From: Calamus simplicifolius
Taxonomy: Eukaryota > Streptophyta > Magnoliopsida > Arecales > Arecaceae
Direction: 5' to 3'
Assembly: GCA_900491605.1 (NCBI GenBank)
Contig: UESW01004078.1
Location: 269,125-333,124 of the forward strand
Length of the DNA: 64,000 nucleotides
Below the pieces are notes generated by a model that saw nothing but the letters and a program-made list of their open reading frames with translations, did not search any database and was not told the origin of the DNA. The position numbers were made by a program, and so were the translations under genes. How positions within the stretch are numbered: position 1 is the first letter of the stretch; every line of letters begins with the position of its first letter. This document shows positions 59,531 to 64,000 of the stretch, one piece after another.

Positions 59531-60290
59531 CGGTCCGAGATCGGTCGTGGCCGATCGGAATTAGGGCTTGGATCGATCGCAACCATCGGATTGTCGCCGA
59601 TTGGACCGATCGCCACGGTCTGAGATCGATCGTGGCCGATCGGGATCACGGCTTGGATCGATCGCAATCGTCGGATCGTCGCCGATCGGACCGATCGCCA
59701 CGGTCTGAGATCGGTCGTGGCCGATCGGGATCATGGCTTGGATCGATCGCAACCGTCGGATCGTTAGCGATCTCGAACCGATCGCAATGGTCCGGGATCG
59801 ATCGTGGCCGATCGGGATCAGGGCTTGGATCGATCGCAACCGTATGATCGTTGGCGATCGGACCGATCGCCACGATCCGGGATCGGTCGTGGCCGATCGG
59901 GATCATGGCTTGGATCGATCGCAACCGTCAGATCGTCGCCTATCAGATCGATCGCGACGGTCCGAGATCGTTCATCGCCGACCGAGATCGATCAGGGCTT
60001 GGATCGATCGCAACCATCGGATCATGGCGATCGGACCGATCGCCACGGTCCGAGATCGGTCGTGGCCGATCGGGATCAGGGCTTGGATCGATCGTAACCG
60101 TCGGATCATCGTCGATCGGACCGATCGCCACGGTCCGAGATCAGTCGTGGCCGATCGGGATCACGGCTTGGATCGATCGCAGCCGTCGGATCGTCGGCGA
60201 TCGGATCGATCGCCACGGTCCGAGATCGGTCGTGGCCGATCGGGATCAGGGCTTGGATCGATCGCAACCGTCGGATCGTTATGCCTCAAA
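59531..60290. repeat. 85-bp GATC-rich tandem repeat (9 copies)
   Basis: Units begin CGGTCCGAGATCGGTCGTGG at 59531, 59616, 59701, 59788, 59873, 59958, 60046, 60131 and 60216 (84-88 bp apart). Each contains GGATCGATCGCAACC and GGCGATCGGACCGATCGCCA, a strong palindrome. Unit 1 has 2.5 copies at 49563-49775. Long open frames on both strands result from the repeat; one runs in frame into the transposase remnant. Confidence 0.93.
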
Positions 60291-62071
60291 TATCGGTAGG
60301 TGTGTGGACATGCATAAGCTCAAGTTGTTCGGCATGAAGGGTCACGACTGTCATGTTTTCATGCAATGGTTATTGCCTATAGCTTTTCGTGAGTTGCTTC
60401 TACAACATGTCTGAAAGGCATTGACAGAGCTCAGCTTGTTCTTCAAGGAGTTGTCTGCCACAGTCATTACTTCTGCATCCATGGCAAGGCTTGAGAAGGA
60501 AATTTCAATTATTTTATGCAAGCTGGAGCGAATATTTCCTTCAAGTTTTTTTGACTCAATGGAGCATTTATCGGTTCACTTGCCATACGAAGCGAGCATA
60601 GCTGGTCCCGTGCAGTATCGCTGGATGTATCCTTTCGAGAGGTAAATATATACATCATTAAGACATATTGATATTTCAAATATTATTTCATTGCGAGAAA
60701 ATTGATTAATTTTTTGTCTCAACTTTACATATAGGTACCTTAAGAAGTTAAAAAATAATATGCGTAATAAGGCAAGGGTTGAAGGTTATATATGCAATGC
60801 ACACTTGGTCGAAGAAGTTTCAACTTTTGCCTCGCATTACTTTGAGGGTCATGTCCACACGAGGAGCCGAAATCTTGGTCGTAACGATGACGTATGTGTG
60901 GATGAAGGAGAACCTAATGACGGTAAAATATCAATTTTTAAAGGTATCGACCGTTCATTTGGGGGGCAGAAGTCAAGAAATCTTAGCGATATGGAGTATA
61001 ATGCAGCACATTATTATATCCTAATGAACTATAAAGAAGTCGATCCATATATTGAGTAAGTGTATACTTCAATGCTTAATTGGAACTTCTAATTTAAATT
61101 ACAATATACCACAATATTTAATTACTAACATCAGTTTTAATCCTTATCATCTCATAAGGATGTATTGTGATAGACAACTACAGATGAATCCCGACATCAG
61201 TCAAGTTGCAATTGCACAGAAGTTAGAAACGGAGTTCGCTTACTGGTTTTATGAATTTGTGAGTAGTATCACTCAATCAATTTCAGTAATGGCTTTAATT
61301 TTTCGAATTGGTTGTGAATAGCTTATTAATTTATAGGTAAACGGTCCATGGTCCCCAACCGATAATATTTTCATTAAATGTCTATCGCAATGGCCATTGA
61401 AGACCGTAACAACCTCTACTGGCTATTTTGTTAATGGGTACAAATTTTAGATTGAACGATTAGCAGCTTCAAGAGGCACGCAGAACTGGGGCGTGTGTGT
61501 TAAAGGAAAAAGTGTTGGAGCAAATATGCAGGATTATTATGGAAAGTTAGTAGAGGTGGTTGAAGTTGAATATTCCGGTTGGCCTATGAAACGAACCGTA
61601 TTGTTTCGTTGTGATTGGTTCGATCCGACAGTTCCTGTGGGCAAAAGGGTTCATAACGACTACAATTTGGTTGAAGTGAACCATCGATAAAGATTGCAGA
61701 AATATGACCCATTCATCATTGCATCCCAAGCTTAGCAAGTGTTTTACTGCAGATATCTAAGTTTGCGTAATGACAAGCGAGATTGGTGGGCTATTTCTAA
61801 AATCGTTCCATGTTCAACAATCTTATTAGAGGAGAGTTCATCAAGTCAATCAGCCGAGTGCCCTGCATTTCAAGAGGATGAGATGGAAATGCATGCAATT
61901 GAGGACGACACAAGGGCTCCTGAAACATCACTTATAGATCCAAATGGTGATGTCCAAGAAATTACGGATGCAAATGTTCGGTTTCCTTCCGATGATAATG
62001 AAACTGAATCACATTCCGATACGGCATCGGATGTTGAACCAACATTTCACGAAACAAATGACACCGATTAA
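60279..62071 (+). pseudogene. CACTA TNPD/tnp2 transposase C-terminal remnant (DUF4218 and DUF4216)
   Basis: From the edge of the satellite the frame reads YASNIGRCVDMHKLKLFGMK, then GHDCHVFMQWLLPIAF; an in-frame TGA at 60412 replaces the usual tryptophan before KALTELSLFFKEL. DUF4218 continues with LERIFPSSFFDSMEHL and GPVQYRWMYPFER. Introns follow at about 60643-60735, 61056-61131 and 61258-61336. DUF4216 is seen in NWGVCVKGKSVGANMQDYYG and FRCDWFDPTVPVGKRVH. Stops near 61448, 61688 and 61733 break it. The N-terminal Transposase_21 catalytic domain is missing. After 61739 an acidic tail runs to TAA at 62069-62071. Confidence 0.85.
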
Positions 62072-62175
62072 ACATAGAGGTTTTTTTAAATTCAACTTTA
62101 TTTTATAAGTGATAAATTTTTACATAGTCAATCATTAATCATAATTTAATTGCATGAATCTTTAGTATTTTCAGT

Positions 62176-63683
62176 ATGACGGGCAGAGGTAGATCTACCG
62201 ACGACATACGGAGTGAGCAGGGACGTAGCTCTGCTGCATCAGATCACATGAGCTTTGGAGATGGAGAGTTCGGATCTCTACACATCGCACAGCCTTCGAT
62301 CTCTCCAGCAGTCGGCGGTGATCCTGCATTGGTATTACCATCCAGCCGATCGGCACATACCTCCGAGAGTTCTTCCACCATCGGCCGCACCGTACTTTGA
62401 CTTGATGCTCATGGGCTGTAAGTATATATTAATTAAAAATATATGTTTATGTTTTTAAGTCAATTACTTATAAATATGCATTTTTTTAACAGATTTATTG
62501 AGCAGCATCATGTATCCAGCCACATCAGTGCTGTATTTCAGAGGCGTGCAGATCCCAGTGGCTACGATTGGCGCCACGTATCTCCAGCCACGAGGGAGTT
62601 TTATTTTTCTGAGTTTCAGGTAAACTTATTAAATTCAATTTATCACTGATATAAAATTTCTTAATCTTAATAAATTCTGAAACTAACTGTTTATTTTAAT
62701 GCAGAAAAAGTTTACATGGGACCCTGCCAGCCATGATGCTATTAGGGCAGCATGGGAGGCTCTTACGGGACGCCGATACTCCGACATGCTTCATCGTTGG
62801 AGGTCATCGGGTCAGCGTCCTGCGCATGTGCCAGAGGGTATTTGGTATGAGTGGCAGCAGGCCTGGCAGTCCGATGGCTAGCGCAGGAGGTCCGCATCAG
62901 CCAACACGAACCGCCGATCCAAGAAGGACGGTCCTGGCACAGGTCTCTCCCGCCATACTTCGGGCTCCATTTCGATTCAGGAGCACAGACGCCGTATGGT
63001 AAGAAAACATAAATAATTTAATTACTAATTTAGTTATTTATAAATATTTGTATTAATATCAATTTTTTATTGTTATAGTCTGAGCATGAGGGCGGAGATC
63101 CTGGTGAGTTTCGTCTATTCAGGGCGACACACACCAGGAGGGATGGTTCCTGGGTCGACATGCGATCATGGGAGGTTGCGGTCAGAAATTAGCTTTATGT
63201 AGTATCTTTTTAATTTCTAAAATTTTATTTCGAGAAATTTATTAACTCATTTATTGTTGATTTTATAATTCAAAGACACGAGTCGAGGAGCTTCGCTCCC
63301 AAGCATCGCAGGTCGACTCCACTGATGGGAAGACGCCCGTCGAACTCTCAGCAGAGGATAATCGGTGTGTGTTTTTGGAGGCTGTTGGTGCCCAGCCGCG
63401 AGACCGCAGGGTCTATGGTCTGGGCACTATAGCTTCTGCATATTTTCCCCATCAAGCCTTCAGCTCGCGATTTTCTGGTGATATTCCTGCCGAGCGTTTA
63501 GACGACATTCGGAGATCTATTGTGGAGGAGGTTCGGCAGGAGGTCGAGCACGAGTTCGAGCAGCGTATACGAGGCCGGGATCAGGAGCTTGCAGACGTGC
63601 GAGATCAGATGCATCATTTGCAGGATATGGTTAGCTGCTTGTTGCATGGTCTCCAGCCTCCACGTGATCGCTCAGATTCTTGA
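62176..63683 (+). pseudogene. CACTA TNPA-like protein (Transposase_24, Ptta/En/Spm family), broken
   Basis: Begins MTGRGRSTDDIRSEQGRSSA. A frameshift near 62360 leads to PPRVLPPSAAPYFDL. Further exons (about 62494-62619, 62704-62998, 63079-63173 and 63277-63683) give HVSPATREFYFSEFQ, KKFTWDPASHDAIRAAWEAL, WYEWQQAWQSDG, GPGTGLSRHTSGSISIQEH, FRATHTRRDGSWVDMRS and a C-terminal coiled coil (EEVRQEVEHEFEQRIRGRDQ). A TAG near 62879 lies in a conserved exon. TNPA-type proteins bind subterminal repeats and help excision. Exon limits are by eye. Confidence 0.83.
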
Positions 63684-63859
63684 TGTATTTTTTTTCTTTT
63701 TATATGTTGTACATAAAAACTTTAAAATTTTAATATATTAATTATTTTGAAAATTGAATGATTATTGTTTGGATCAATATGAGTGAAGAATGTTTCTATC
63801 AATATTTAAATGTAATGAAATTTTATTAACCGTTTTAATTTATAACATTATTTTTTTAA

Positions 63860-64000
63860 AAAAAATTAATTAGCTACGCATTAGCGACTGAAATTGCATC
63901 GCTAATATTTTTAAAATTTTATTATTAAATATTACGACGCAATGACCTGGCATCGCAATAATTAAAAAAAAATTTAATAGCGACGCATTAGCAACTCAAA
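63860..64000. repeat. CACTA right subterminal repeats (incomplete)
   Basis: TAGCTACGCATTAGCGACTG, TTACGACGCAATGACC and TAGCGACGCATTAGCAAC resume after the last coding exon. They match the left subterminal motifs. The right terminus is beyond the window. Confidence 0.8.

Larger units (their letters stand above)
49813..59760. repeat. Tandem segmental duplication, unit 2
   Basis: Same order as unit 1 but without the LINE fragment, so the TR-GAG element is complete. The right limit is approximate: the copies part inside the 85-bp repeat of the CACTA element. Confidence 0.85.
58551..64000 (+). mobile_element. CACTA (En/Spm-type) transposon, right end outside the window
   Basis: The left terminus CACTACAAGAAAATATT matches the common plant CACTA end. 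It is followed by subterminal repeats (58560-59530), an 85-bp satellite (59531-60290), a DUF4218/DUF4216 transposase remnant, a TNPA-like (Transposase_24) pseudogene and right-hand subterminal repeats from about 63860. The catalytic part of the TNPD/tnp2 transposase is absent, so the element is non-autonomous. Confidence 0.9.

Noticed and set aside
59470..60414. Open frames of about 190 residues in the 85-bp satellite on both strands
   Set aside because: Repeat without stop codons in several frames. Only the part after about 60279 resembles a protein family.

Overview
The window is plant nuclear DNA: AT-rich intergenic sequence, genes with long introns, and about two thirds transposable elements. 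A Tat-lineage Ty3/gypsy element, CACTA ends reading CACTACAAGAAAA, L1-type LINE remnants and plant-type genes point to a flowering plant. Intron sizes and TE mix would suit a non-grass monocot such as a palm, but this is only an inference.

Only two cellular genes are well supported. (1) A 73-residue RCI2/PMP3 (LTI6-type) membrane protein lies on the minus strand at 1700-2008 in two exons, with a G-box/ABRE upstream. (2) A PP2C protein phosphatase of the Arabidopsis PP2C21/PP2C60 type lies on the plus strand. Ten coding exons span 30772-40373 and give 360 residues. A probable leader exon near 27290-27425 is separated from the ATG by a 3.3-kb 5'UTR intron.

Layout: 1-2300, direct repeat and RCI2 gene; 3271-4744, 5'-truncated LINE; 4755-10770, AT-rich DNA with an LTR-like relic, three foldback elements and a two-copy 0.8-kb repeat; 10773-24172, complete but decayed Tat-type LTR retrotransposon (13.4 kb, GATTC target-site duplication) with an embedded antisense three-exon gene that has its own TATA box; 24178-27280, intergenic; 27290-40840, PP2C gene; 40627-59760, a roughly 10-kb near-identical tandem duplication. 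Each duplicated unit holds a copy of the PP2C 3' segment, a minus-strand non-autonomous gag-only LTR element (TR-GAG) related to the Tat element, a hAT-like foldback, AT/GA microsatellites and the left end of a CACTA transposon. The second unit runs into a longer CACTA element (58551 to beyond 64000). That element keeps DUF4218/DUF4216 and TNPA-like remnants but has lost the catalytic half of its TNPD transposase; an 85-bp GATC-rich satellite sits in its place.

The elements form a nested history next to a working phosphatase gene. The TR-GAG element inserted just downstream of PP2C, the CACTA element lies beyond it, the block was duplicated (or two haplotypes were joined in assembly), and a LINE fragment then replaced about 1.2 kb of one LTR. 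No bacterial-type operon, CRISPR array, rRNA or tRNA gene was seen.
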